Part shown: in pieces, positions 11,845 through 22,897 of the stretch
How positions within the stretch are numbered: position 1 is the first letter of the stretch
Layout: each line of letters begins with the position of its first letter
Assembly: GCA_973895155.1 (NCBI GenBank)
Contig: OZ316893.1
Coordinates: forward strand, 26,784,001-26,848,000
DNA from: Marsupella aquatica
Taxonomy: Eukaryota > Marchantiophyta
Direction: 5' to 3'
DNA length: 64,000 nucleotides
Translations under genes and position numbers: made by a program
Notes under the pieces: generated by a model
Databases searched by the model: none
Seen by the model: the letters and a program-made list of their open reading frames with translations, nothing else
What the model was told of the DNA's origin: nothing

Positions 11845-11859
11845 AGAGAGAGAGAGAGA
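11845..11859. repeat. (AG)n microsatellite
   Basis: A short AG dinucleotide run in a purine-rich stretch. Just downstream, near 11928-11952, a 12-bp unit (cgtccacaggtg) is duplicated in tandem. Confidence 0.8.
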
Positions 11860-12540
11860 AAGAGGAGGTGAGTGGGGTCTACCTCAATGAAGGTGGTGTG
11901 AATAATGAGTAATAGTACCGTCGTTTCGTCCACAGGTGCGTCCACAGGTGCGCAGCAGAGAGGGAGGCAGGCAGCAGCACCGAGACCAGTGAGCTTCTCA
12001 GGTGCTAGATAGCTTGACACAATCACACCAATGAGACCGCCCTGGCTCATCAAAAGGTGACGGAAGTCAAGCGTTTCGCAGACAGGCTCGATGCAGGTGA
12101 CAATGGCTCCATTAATTCCCACATTCTTGACGCTCTCAGCAATCATCAGCAAGCCATGTGGAGATCAGAGGCTGCCTCCAGTCTGCGGCCGTGTCCCTTG
12201 TTCTGCTCTCCTCTCCTCTCCACAAGAATCCCACCCTGGACCAAATGCAGCACCACTCCCTTGCAGCCCATGTGAGCTGCCCTCCACTCTCTCTCACTGC
12301 AAGTAATTAACGTCAATTCGTTGGTTTTACTCTTCACTCTTGGCCACAGCTCATGACATGATCAAAATCATACAGATCTGCCTACCAGTGAATAAGTATG
12401 CAGTACAAATGAGTTCCATATCATGCAACAATTTTTTTGACTTGCCTTAAATCCGCACCTACCTCAGAGCACAAACGACACATTCATTTTTCATGTAAAT
12501 TGGGTACAGAACAAAGAAGCGAGTTATCATTTCGTCTATT

Positions 12541-12555
12541 CCCCCCCCCCCCCCC
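12541..12555. repeat. Poly-C run (15 C)
   Basis: A homopolymer of 15 C follows cgtctatt. Its length should be treated with caution because such runs are prone to sequencing error. No coding context surrounds it. Confidence 0.85.
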
Positions 12556-13372
12556 ATTATGGAGGTCCATGCTATTTCCATAATCTACTACCAGAAAATC
12601 ATGATCGTTAATTTATTCCATACTGATTCACATATTGTAATGCCAGTCTGGGCTAGAGTTCCAGTCTGAACCCTGCTCACAAATTGCTCAAAAAAGTTTC
12701 ACAGTTACTGCCGGTCAACTTTTCTTCACTATCTGGATTACAACCTAGTAACTCTGTGCCCATATTGTGTTTATCCTATAAACGGTTTGCCTCTCACAAT
12801 ACCTTGTTTTCGTGTTGGGTGTAGGAAGATTATGGTTAACTGTAGATATAGAGAATAATGACTTCAGAGTTTGGAAATCAGATCTGTACAGTAAGTAGTA
12901 GGGGGGTTGCCCCAAAATATAAGTACATGTCACCAAACTGTGGACTTGAGTGCACGATGTTATGAGGAGGATGGAGGGTGGACAAGAAAGAGTCAATGCA
13001 GGGAATAGAATGATTCAAAGAGTACATTGCTCACCTGGATCATGAGATACAGGATGGTTCACTGGATCTTGTTTCCAAGAGTTTTTTCTGCCTGCTGGCA
13101 AGGAGGTGGGTGCCATGAGTGCTGAAGGATCAGTCGTTGCATTGATTCTTGAGTGCCTATCTAGTACCCAATACAAGTCTTGTAATGTACTCAGGTTTGG
13201 ACCATTCTTGTAGGGGAACCATGTTCTTTCTCTTACTTAACAAAAAATTCACCAAACCAAACAAGTTTAAGAAGGCCTGGCAGTGTAGGCTACGGATATA
13301 CACTCTCCCAAGCTCAAAATAAAACATATGAACTGTAGGTCTGGTGCCTTTGGGATCCTGTCTCCAGCTTTT
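12556..13372. other. Intergenic AT-rich DNA
   Basis: No gene, repeat array or RNA feature is recognised in this stretch. Confidence 0.4.
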
Positions 13373-13509
13373 GGCAGTCTGATATAGGTTCTTTATGTAA
13401 ACATTCGAAACAAGGAACACCCTAGTCTAAGTCAAAAATATATATAGTTCTTGACAGTGTGATATATGTGTGAACATTTGAAACAAGGACCACCCTAGTC
13501 TAAGTCAAA
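13373..13509. repeat. Direct duplication with 80-bp period
   Basis: The block containing gcagtctgatataggtt, aacattcgaaacaagga and accctagtctaagtcaaa at 13373-13436 is repeated with changes at 13453-13509. The second copy has lost a few bases in the middle. Confidence 0.85.
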
Positions 13510-14741
13510 GAGTAAGCAGTCAACTATTTTGGAATGAACCACACTAACATCCTATCATCAGGTAGAGATTTGCTCAATATGGCAGATACTATCATAGCAC
13601 CGGTCCTTATTCATAATCAATAGCGTAAATACTAAAATGAGGTGTTTACACCCGATAAAAATTCAATCAATGATCCACTATAATTGTGAGTTTTTATTGC
13701 AATCAGTAAAGGCCATTCTTACTCACATTATGTCTAGATTCCATCTCTTTTCAGTTGTCTCTCTGCTGGCACCTTTGCCACATCTAACGAGAAATGAACT
13801 ACAGTAGTGTATCCATTCTATGAGTGCTCCCACAATTATGTTCCCTTCTTTGTGCCTTGTTCATAATATTCCTGTATCTTTAACTTTCTTGAACAGATCA
13901 CTGACAGGTTGGACATGTTCCCACATCTGGTGTCAGAATTTTGCAAGTACTTTCTACAACGAAGGGACAATATCATGTTAGTACCGTGCTAGATTATAGA
14001 CCAGGAATATCACTTTCCCAGTCCACAGTACACAGGTGTGATTTGTGATGGTCCTCAATAGGACCCTTTTTTCAAAGAAAAAATAGTGAAACCTCCTTGT
14101 CTTGGTCTTCCATTGCTTTCACCATAAGCCTTTAAGGTAGTTCCATGCCTCTTTTGACTTTGGATAAATAAACTGGAGTAAATATTCATGGGTAAGAATT
14201 CATAGCTCTGTAGATTAGGTGCACAGAAGTTTTTCTGACTTGAATCTGAGAAAAGATCCGCCCATCGTTAGACTATCATCTTTGGAGCATGGAACAGAGC
14301 TAATTTGCACAGGAATTGCCTCACATTTCTTTGGCCTATATTCTTCCATGGACTTGTCGCCAAGTCATGTACTCAGCTCTTTCTACTGCCAATATCTACT
14401 GTTGGTTGAGGTATTGCCCTAGGTTTAAGTTTCTGTCGGTCTATACTCCTAAAGTGCATAGTAGATGTATGGTGATAAACCCTGTCGTATCTTTCAAATG
14501 GGTCCATTTTTGTGGTGAGTTGTTGGTACCATTTTGCATTTTCTTTGAATGGATGCCCTTCTAATTTCACCTAAGCTATTCATAATTATGATGATTGGCG
14601 CTTGGTGGGCAACTCCTCAGGTTCCAGATTTCCTGGGTCCCACAATTGTTGGGTTTTGAGATTGGAACTTCCATTCCTAGATTGTCGTGTCCTCTCTAAT
14701 TGGCTTTAAGTGGCATACACTCTTGATACTTTCGCTAGATC

Positions 14742-14821
14742 TTCTCACAAAATCATTGGCAGCTTAGGTTGCTTTGCAATTTTCTCACAAAATCATTGGC
14801 AGCTTAGGCTGCTTTGCAATT
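14742..14821. repeat. Recent 40-bp tandem duplication
   Basis: Two adjacent 40-bp copies start ttctcacaaaatcattggc at 14742 and 14782 and differ by one or two bases (ggttgc versus ggctgc). The near-identity points to a recent event. Confidence 0.92.
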
Positions 14822-15236
14822 CTCTCATAAGCCCGTTACTTGCCTGGGAATGGGATAGTTTTGCACCATGTCCCATGAAATCGGCCACCATCTATGATCA
14901 ACAATGTCCAGGCACAATTTCCCAAACCAGCTTCAGTTATGATTTTTCCTTTGTCACCCATGCATTTTTGTCACTCCAACCTCTATTTTCATGCACTAGT
15001 TTTGGTGTCCTAGTGCATGTCAATCGATCTATCTCCTCCTCATTGGGACCGGTTCATGGATGATCCTATGGCTAGCTGTCTAGCCTAGAAAAGTAAACTT
15101 TTACAACAAAAATGATCTCCGTTTGAACATGGAGGATAATATGAGCCACATAGCCTCCCTTCCTGTGGGATATCGTGGGTTCCATTGAAAAACAAAAGAG
15201 CCACAATAGCTGTAGGTCAAATATGTGAACATAGAA

Positions 15237-15300
15237 CATTGGTAGAGCAATGGCTACAAAGATAGGCCTCTAATTCAAGGTCCTAGTTGTGCACATGAAG
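15237..15300 (+). repeat. tRNA-like / SINE head candidate
   Basis: The string ttggtagagcaatggc is an excellent match to a pol III A-box as found in tRNAs and tRNA-derived SINEs. About 30 bases on, caaggtcctagttgtgcac stands where the B-box would be, but it is degenerate. A cloverleaf cannot be closed by eye, so a decayed SINE is likelier than a functional tRNA. Confidence 0.35.
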
Positions 15301-16310
15301 CTGAATTTGTTAAAAACTCACCCCCAAATGGAGAACAGCATCCCCCAAGTGTTTCAAGAGACATGGTTTGGGAACGCTTAGCTAATGATTGCTGGTCTTG
15401 ACATCAGAAAGATCAGGCATCTCTCATCTCAACCCCACTTAGGGTGACTTCAACCAGGAAACTAACCAACCACCCTTTTCTTCCCCTTGCGTGCCACAAT
15501 CCCCTAATCATGAGCTCACATACTAGTCTATTGGTAGACTTGCAGTGGATCTCAATGTGATCTCTTGCTCTTGATTGCTACGTGAAGGTACTCACCTCAT
15601 ATATGCTTCACGGACAGTCACCCAAGACCAACTTTGGTCCCTTATGAGTTCAAACCAAAAGGCTTAATCAGATTTGTTGTCCTGCCCTCAAATGTCTATG
15701 TAGACATTGGAATGCTGATTGCAACAGTATCTCACAGTCTCTAACAAAATTTGGGGCAAAAGTTATGCTGAGTGAGCCCCAGTTCCCATGCCTTGCCTCC
15801 ATGGCTGGAAAGTTATTACAAGATGGGCTTTTTGTGATATCCTTGTAGCTTTTTTAAAAGTAGCTCTAAACCAATGACACATAACATTTTTTGAATTTTT
15901 GAACTTTTATGCCATATAAGGTTTTATTAAGTCTTCTCCTGGTCTTCTCCAAAACTGAATAAGAACTCTAAGCTCCTTTTCATGTGATTGGCCATTTCCA
16001 TCGAAGTGAGAACCCTGTGATAGAGACTACAACTATATCTTGATACTTATGAATATTGACACTCTTTGTCATGCATCAACCTCATCTAGACCTGGTTCAA
16101 GCTCTTCCAAATGCATATTTGTCACCATGACACTTGCCAAGAGAGACAGGTGGCAAGATTTATAAAGTGCTGCGTGGATTTGATGGATTTGGTCAAGACT
16201 TTACTTTCTCATATTTGTAGTTAGTATCTTCACAAGAAGATTCTTACACAGTTTGCTTGAGTGTGAGGTAAAGCCCTCCCTTAATTGAGGGCGGTCTCCT
16301 ATTGCTGTAA
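15301..16310. other. Intergenic CpG-poor DNA
   Basis: No gene is recognised. A short palindrome (ccctcccttaattgaggg, 16274-16291) stands just before the foldback element. Confidence 0.4.
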
Positions 16311-16545
16311 AACAGTTTTTAAGTACTTTGCCACTGAAATATCTAGAATTACAACTGTTTTTTGTATTATTTATAATACTGCCACAGTTTTACAACCTGG
16401 ATGCAGTACAATGAAGAATGTTACACAGACAACAAATTCACTAAGGTGATTGGATAGAAACTGTGCCACTATTCTAAAAACTTAAAAAACAGTGGCAATA
16501 TTGTAATTCCAAGCAACTTTAGTGGCAACTTAATTGAACACTGTT
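16311..16545. mobile_element. Foldback (MITE-like) element with long inverted arms
   Basis: The left arm, about 16311-16397, begins aacagttttt. It is complementary along most of its length to a right arm at about 16451-16545 that ends caactgttg-like (acactgtt). Shared blocks in order are tgccact, gaattacaa, ctgttttt and gccacagttt. Identity between arms is roughly three quarters by eye, with one gap of about ten bases. The loop is about 55 bp. No coding capacity exists. A non-autonomous DNA element or a hairpin-RNA precursor are the two obvious readings. Confidence 0.65.
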
Positions 16546-17050
16546 GAAGTAAGTGCTTGAGGGTTATATAGTTTGGAGCACTCTCGACAAAGGAGGGAAT
16601 AACATTGCTTTAAATATTGACTAAGAATCTATAAACTCGGTTTCAGTTTAAACCGTGAATCCTTACACAGGCCTGGATTGCATTCTGTATTTAAAGAATA
16701 CTTGTTTCTCCTGAAAAAGCTCTTTCAAATTCATGAGGGAAAAAGTTGGGCTGTGCTTTAAAAGTACACAACAATTTCCTGAAATAACTGAATGAGAATC
16801 AAGCCAAGACAAATGTAAATATAAATGTGCCCAACAGTCCAGCCAGTACACAGTCCATATGCTTGATGGACCCCCAATTAAAGTTTTCTTCCAACTCCCC
16901 ATGAGTTTTTGGGTACTTTGATTTAAGGTCTGTCAATGGTCTGGATCACTTGTGAAGTCCATCAAATAACACTTTTTTTATTTTTGGGGTCCATCAAGCA
17001 TATAGCTTTATATTATTTAACACAATTCACCATTATAGATGCACTGTGCT

Positions 17051-17232
17051 TCAACACTAGGAGTCTAGTCAAACTCGGTAAACCAACTCCAGTATCAAAC
17101 GTACATTTATTTGTATTCTAAAATTGCCATCTTCTACAGCTCCTCGTCAACACTAGGAGTCTACTCAAACTCAGTAAACCAGCTCCATTATCGAACTTAC
17201 ATTTATATTCTAAACCTTGCTCTTCTTCTACC
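17051..17232. repeat. Direct duplication with 96-bp period
   Basis: The block tcaacactaggagtcta at 17051 recurs at 17147, with matching ctcaaactc.gtaaacca, ctcca.tatc.aac and tacatttat strings, each with a few substitutions. Confidence 0.85.
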
Positions 17233-19576
17233 TCTCGTTGCCCACACGCATGATTCTCGTCAATGGGGCCATGTTTCCTACAATTATGGACACACGTGAG
17301 GACTGCTCTGTGGGTTTTGCCTTGCAGGACACAGATTGCGCGTGGCTGACTTTGTTCTGTAAGAGGGCGTTTCGAAAAGATGATCTGTCCAAGAAAGGGG
17401 AAAAAGGTTGATCACAGAGGAGAGAATGGGTTTTGCTTCCAATGTAGACATGTAGTCTTCGACTTTCTGACCTTTCAGCTTATCTCTCTCTCTCTAGGCT
17501 TAACCGTTTCAGCTTTATCAGAGCAATTCATTCGAGGGTCAACCGTTAGAAGTCAAGACTCGCATGGTGAGTGAGTGACTGCTCACCCTCTCAACACGAA
17601 GTGACCTGATCATGCTTGATTGGAATGATCCCAATTCGTCGTGGAGGACAGCTGAATCTGCTAAGAAATCCCATCACATCGAGCGCTTCGATCCAAGAGA
17701 TCCATGGGCCAAACAGAACTCGTCAGATGATGGGAAATTGTAGTGTCAAGTAAGCTGTGTGGGAAACTTCCTGTCCTGTAGTGCGTATTTATTCTTTGGG
17801 GACAGAGCTCGGGACAGAGCCACATCTCATGCTGGACCCCTCGCTTTCTCTTGCTGCGATCATCGACAAACCACGACTGTGCTGCAAGCTAAGCGTGCTA
17901 ACTTTTGTCCACTGATTAGATTCCGCAGGGAAGAGGAAATCGTCAAACCCATGAGCGTATGTGCTGTCAAACTTCAGTTTCTGATTAAATTATCGGCACA
18001 CTTTTGGATCACTGATGCAAAGTACTCACCTCACCTGCCTCCCACCCAAGATCTGCAATTTGCTGGCCTTCAGTTGACTGTGAAACCTTGTGCCTAAGGT
18101 CGATATCTTTTGCGAGAGGACTTTGTTAGAGCCAGGAATGATTGGATTTGTGACAGAGAGTTCATGCTGGCAACGTATGAACAACTGGTCTGAACGCAAT
18201 GTCTTTTCAATAATATCATGAACGTGACAAAGGGTTGAGCCCATGCGGCCGAATCCAGTGCAGAGCACATTGGTTATCGTGGGCGGAATTCTCGACAGTA
18301 AACACGCCCCTTCTTAGAGGGAACAGATTAAAATCTTGCAAACCTTCTGGTAAATTTCCAATTTCGATTGAGCTTGTGTTCTTGTAAAGCAGTTCAAGTT
18401 TTCCATGGCTCTGCCATGAGACATGAAAACTGTTCACCAATCTTGATATTGCTGAATCAATGATGACTATGGGTATGACAACTGAAAACCATGTTACAAA
18501 GGCCTCTGATTTTTGATCGATCGTTCATCTTCGCATCAGAGGATGTAGAGTTGCTAGCTTTCATCTTGGGAATCTCTGACTAGGTGCATTTGAGTTTTAT
18601 AAATAATGTCCAAGTTTTTATAACAACTGCATGTCTTACCCAGTCAGAGTGACAATATCCTTGATGATAACAATGGCCGGTGGAATGTACGTATGTAAGC
18701 TACTTGACAGTCATCCACTTCTTGGCACAAAAGCAAAACAAGTTTACCCTCCACAATCATAATATTATCCATCATTAGGGGGTGTTGAGTCTGAAGTGCC
18801 ACAGAAAGATCCGCAACCCACGAAGTGTGAGTTGCAGACTCTGGTCGCAAGGTTTTGCAAGCCAGCCACTCCAGGAAAATTAAGGTGTGTGACCGTGACC
18901 GGAGCCAAAACCCAGAGAGTTGAGATGCCCTATTAACTAGAGCAATTATTGGAATGGACTGTCTTGGTCACCTGGAAGACCATCCTTTAATCATCTTAGC
19001 TAGGATATAAACCACCACTAACAAAGAGTGCTTGTTCACATGGCAAATAGACTGGGTGATCCTTCATCTTCATGTTAGCCTTGGCTTGGATCAAGTGTAA
19101 ACAAATACCAGAATGGCATTGGTCTCGTCCTTAAACCACCACTAGCCATGACAAAAGCCTGGTTACACCAGGTTTCACCATACATAGTATCCTTTCCTGA
19201 ATTGTGGAGCAATGTGGAACCGGAGAGGAGAAGAATAAGAGGACAGTGAAAAATGGAGAAGTCTTGGACATTTCCCCCTTTTATATGGCTAGTCACAATT
19301 TAAAGTGTCACTGTCCCCAAGCAAAACCTGGTGGATCTAGGTTACTAAAATGAGTGAATAATGTTCTCAAAAAAGTAATTAAATGCACCATTTTTTGTCC
19401 TCCCCAACCCTGCTCACTCTTTCCAAACCATTTTAACCCTGGTTTAATTGGTTAACTCCTCAAAACTAGGACACCCCTGTTGCTTCTTGGAGAAGGTCAA
19501 GATAATCATTTTGGCTAGTACAATGTGGAATAATACAAACACTGACGCATCTATATAACTTATAAAGGTACAAGTA
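17233..19576. other. Intergenic DNA without a supported gene
   Basis: Short frames only, none with a recognised domain. CpG is more frequent between about 17.2 and 18.4 kb than on either side, which may mark a regulatory or formerly genic segment. Confidence 0.35.
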
Positions 19577-19577
19577 A

Positions 19578-19950
19578 GAGCATCTCCACGGTTACTAGAT
19601 TGGTCTACTGTGACACTATGGTGACCAAACCAAGTGAGGTTCAACAAAAAAGGCAACCCCAATGGGTTACTCTAACTCATTCATTTCTGACCATACTGGG
19701 TTTTTTGGTTACTGGATCTGTATATGAGCTGCTCTATAGCAGATTGACTGAATATAGTATTTCCTGGGTTCTCCAAGATCCAATGATTAGCATCCAAGGG
19801 TGCATATGTCAGGAGATACTAAAAAACCCATAACCATTGGGCTTGCTTTTTGACATATCATTTTTGCTACTTAATGCAACCTAAAAAAGACAACCTTTAA
19901 GGTTATATTTAATGTATACAGCAATAAATAGTACACAGTTGGAGATGCTC
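19578..19950. mobile_element. PIF/Harbinger-type (Tourist-like) MITE
   Basis: An 11-bp perfect terminal inverted repeat GAGCATCTCCA (19578-19588) faces TGGAGATGCTC (19940-19950). The element is flanked on both sides by TAA (19575-19577 and 19951-19953), the TWA-type 3-bp target duplication expected of PIF/Harbinger elements. The GAGCATCTCCA end is a common plant MITE terminus. The 373-bp interior is AT-rich, contains inverted gggttac/gtaaccc-like pieces and has no coding capacity. Confidence 0.8.
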
Positions 19951-19953
19951 TAA

Positions 19954-20880
19954 GGGGGTCTTCTAGTAAAGCTGAGCCACAGACTCAGTCCTGAGGCATG
20001 GATGCGGTTATACAAGTAAGAAGGATTCGAGTGAAGTAAAATGTGTATAAAATTGTCTTTGAATGCAATCCCATGTCACTCTTATACTCGTAATTGCATG
20101 TACCCGAGTGTTTGCTAAGACAGTCAGACTCAGACTGGAAAGGTGGTAACCAATTGTACCTTTCAGTTGATTTCCTGCATCATTCAGTCTTTTGCTCAGC
20201 GAAGACCCGACCGATAATTGGGCTCAAAGTAGCTGAGATTTTCCCCCAGAGAGATGGCTGGAAGGGGAGGCAGACAGTCAGTTGTGGATTCCTGCCAATC
20301 TCGCGCACTCCCCCAAACCTTATCTGCCATCATTATGTCGAGACAAATGGCCAACGGGTGGGGCAGGAGTACCTAGGCCCGAGTGAGTTGAGCGAAGCTA
20401 GTGCTCAGAGTGCTTGTCGAGGAAACTCCATTGTCTGCATGCCTGCCTGCCTGTATGGGCCTCGTTCGAAAAATGAGCTTTCTCATTAGATCTTCAGAGG
20501 GGGGAAATCCTTTCGTTGCCCTTCTGCATAACTTATTACTATTGAGTGGGTCAATTCTGACGCCGACCATGCCGTGCCCCACTTTTAGGGAGTCCCCTGC
20601 TTTTTTGCGAGCCCAAACTGACCGTGTGAGTCAAAGCTGTCCAGAGCCCCACCTGTCATCCTTTATTGTACCGAAGGAAATTATATTGGTCAAACCTCTG
20701 GCACGATATTGATTGATAACTTGGTCAGGCTTGCGTAAGACTGACAGTTTAGAGACTCTGTGGGGGACGCATTTTGTCCACGTTTCCCAACGTTCAGTAA
20801 AATCATTCTCAAGAGCATTGTACTAATATAGTTTTGGCCCACGATGCTCATGATGGAGCGTAAGTTGGTAATGCTGGTGC
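19954..20880. other. Intergenic DNA
   Basis: No gene is recognised. The longest open frame (20094-20489, plus strand) has no domain and uses a non-coding-like residue mix. Confidence 0.35.
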
Positions 20881-21020
20881 AAGATTGACCTGCCGCATCC
20901 ATGCACTAAACGTTAGAAACAGAGGGACAAGATTGACTTGCTGTATCCATCCACAAAGTTCGAAACAGAGGAGGAAGATTGACATGCTGCATCCAACCAC
21001 TTAGTTAGAAACAGAGTGCA
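20881..21020. repeat. Three-copy repeat, 46-48 bp period
   Basis: Units start aagattgac at 20881, 20929 and 20975. Each continues with a gc.gcatccat.cac-like part and ends (c)g(a)aacagag. The unit was amplified at least twice and has since diverged. Confidence 0.85.
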
Positions 21021-21181
21021 ACATTTATGAGATTGTTGTATCGCAGAACTCTATCACAAGTTGTTTTCATATGCTCTTTCTGGACACAGTCGTACTAGGA
21101 TTTTTACACGACACTCATTTATAACAATTTTATGCAACATAATCAGTCTGTTCCACATCATCAGTCTCACAGGAAAATATC

Positions 21182-21547
21182 TTAGTTGAGGGTCAACACT
21201 GTTACAAGATCTACTCCAGTTAAAGTGCACCTGTTGTATTTGGGGTCACGCTGAACTTTGATGTCTGCCTTTCCAAAGATGAAGATTGCGTCTCCTGAAG
21301 TAAGAAGTATGGCGTGTGAGGACGGTTTCAATCGTGGACGTTGCATCTTTCGAAGGGTGATGCGGTACAGCCATATCTGCGCCAGGGCCCAGGGCCTTGG
21401 ACGGTGGTCGAGTAGCTGCGAAGTGCAGGTGGCTGTCAACATTTGACGAATTGATTGACTGAGTGCTTCGAAAAACTCTTCCTTCATAGTCTTCGACAAA
21501 ATTTCCTGTGATGCTTTCGACTTTCCCGCTAATGTGTGTCGTCTCAT
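21182..21547 (-). CDS. Hypothetical 121-residue open frame, unsupported by homology
   Basis: An ATG-initiated minus-strand frame of 121 residues (starts MRRHTLAGKSK, ends DLVTVLTLN). Its composition is mixed, charged and not low in complexity, which is more protein-like than most frames in this region. I recognise no family. A second minus-strand frame at 21646-21996, with an Arg/Glu/Ala-rich stretch, lies just upstream and could be an exon of the same hypothetical gene, but no clear splice pair joins them. It may equally be chance. Confidence 0.2.
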   Translation of the reverse strand: MRRHTLAGKSKASQEILSKTMKEEFFEALSQSIRQMLTATCTSQLLDHRPRPWALAQIWLYRITLRKMQRPRLKPSSHAILLTSGDAIFIFGKADIKVQRDPKYNRCTLTGVDLVTVLTLN

Positions 21548-22032
21548 TGTGGGTACGGTTAATGTTCAGAGAGAAAAAGTTTGCTTAGCATCATCCATGA
21601 GCTCCGGATTCAGTCAGAGGGTGTTGACTGTGGAGTCCATGTTTCTCAGTCTCCATTGAGGTAATGATGAAAGACATGTGGAGCAGTGGAGGAGGAGGTT
21701 CTGACCGAAAGGAGAGGGATTGGGTGGAGTGTGGGAGGGGCGAAATCATCCTGCAAAGAACCAGTGAGTGACGCCCACGGGAGCTCCAAAGGCTGGCAAT
21801 CCCTGGCAGCTCGCTCGCTTGGCTCTTGAGTTCCTCCTCGAAGCAAGAGAGAAAGCAAAGCTTCGCGTTGCATACGAGATTGCTCCTTTTTGACCGCTTC
21901 AGCTGCTGCAATGAAAAGTCGTCCTCCTTCTCTCCATTCATAGGATTTGCTCATTTTCTGGGCGTGAGAACCGTAAATCTCTCTGCATGGCAGCATTTTG
22001 GGGGCCGGAGTAGAATATGCCTTGAGAATGTA

Positions 22033-22344
22033 GCCATTAAATAATCAATCTACTCTCTGTTTGGAGGCCACTAAATAATCAAGCTACTCTCTGTTTGGAG
22101 GCCATTCAATAATCAAGCTACTCTCTGTTTGGAGGCCATTCAATAATCAAGCTATGCTCTGTTTGGGGGCCATTAAATAATCAAGCCTTGCTCTCTGTTT
22201 GGAAGCCATTAAATAATCAAGCAACCCTCTGTTTGGGGGCCATTAAATAATCAAGCCTTGCTCTCTGTTTGGAGGCCATTAAATAATCAAGCTACGCTCT
22301 GTATGGGGACCATTAAATAATTAAGCCTTGCTCTCTGTTTGGAG
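22033..22344. repeat. 34/36-bp minisatellite, nine units plus a partial
   Basis: Units begin gccattaaataatcaagc and continue with ctctctgtttggag-type sequence. Starts are at 22033, 22067, 22101, 22135, 22169, 22205, 22239, 22275 and 22309. The first four steps are 34 bp. From 22169 on the steps alternate 36, 34, 36, 34, because every second unit carries a ccttgct variant. The right half is therefore a 70-bp dimer array grown from the 34-bp monomer. Confidence 0.92.
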
Positions 22345-22897
22345 CTCTGTGAATTGGAACCGACCAGCCTACATTTTTAAAGCTTTCCTTTTTCCGCCAG
22401 GGTGGGAATGTCACCTTTTGTGAAGGACAAGATGCCAGGAGTATGTATTTGTTAATTTTCCTAGATTAATATCTGAGTGTCAGATCGTGCTGGATTAAGG
22501 ATGAACGCCAGATTTTGGTTAGTAGGGTCTATGGCAGGGTGGAAAAACTGGCTAAGGGAAGACAAAAAAAGCTATAGTAGTGAGTTTTAATCAAAAGTAA
22601 GAGAAGACTTTTTAGAGAGGTGGCATCTAGCTAATTTTAGCCACTAAAAACGAGGGTAGAACCGACCCACTGAGCGTATAATTATGTCTTTTTCCAAATT
22701 CCATGGGAGCTTTGTTACCCACTCCCACTGATATAAAATCTGATCTTGTAGCTTTGAGTTAATGACATGATTCAAGACATCATGGGCACATGTGACTTTT
22801 TTCACCAAAGTAGATTGGAGGGCCATATTTTGCTCTTAAGATAGATTCCTGACCATAAATCTTTTGAAGAGAATTTCAATATAATATAGTTCATTAC
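22345..22897. other. Intergenic AT-rich DNA
   Basis: No gene is recognised. Base composition changes abruptly at about 22898, where the GC-rich LINE fragment begins. Confidence 0.45.

Noticed and set aside
11697-12337. Two adjoining minus-strand frames (151 and 63 residues) with hydrophobic, protein-like stretches
   Set aside because: No family recognised, the frames are in different phases, and the 3' half is low-complexity Ser/Leu/Pro from a GA-rich tract. Not listed as a gene.
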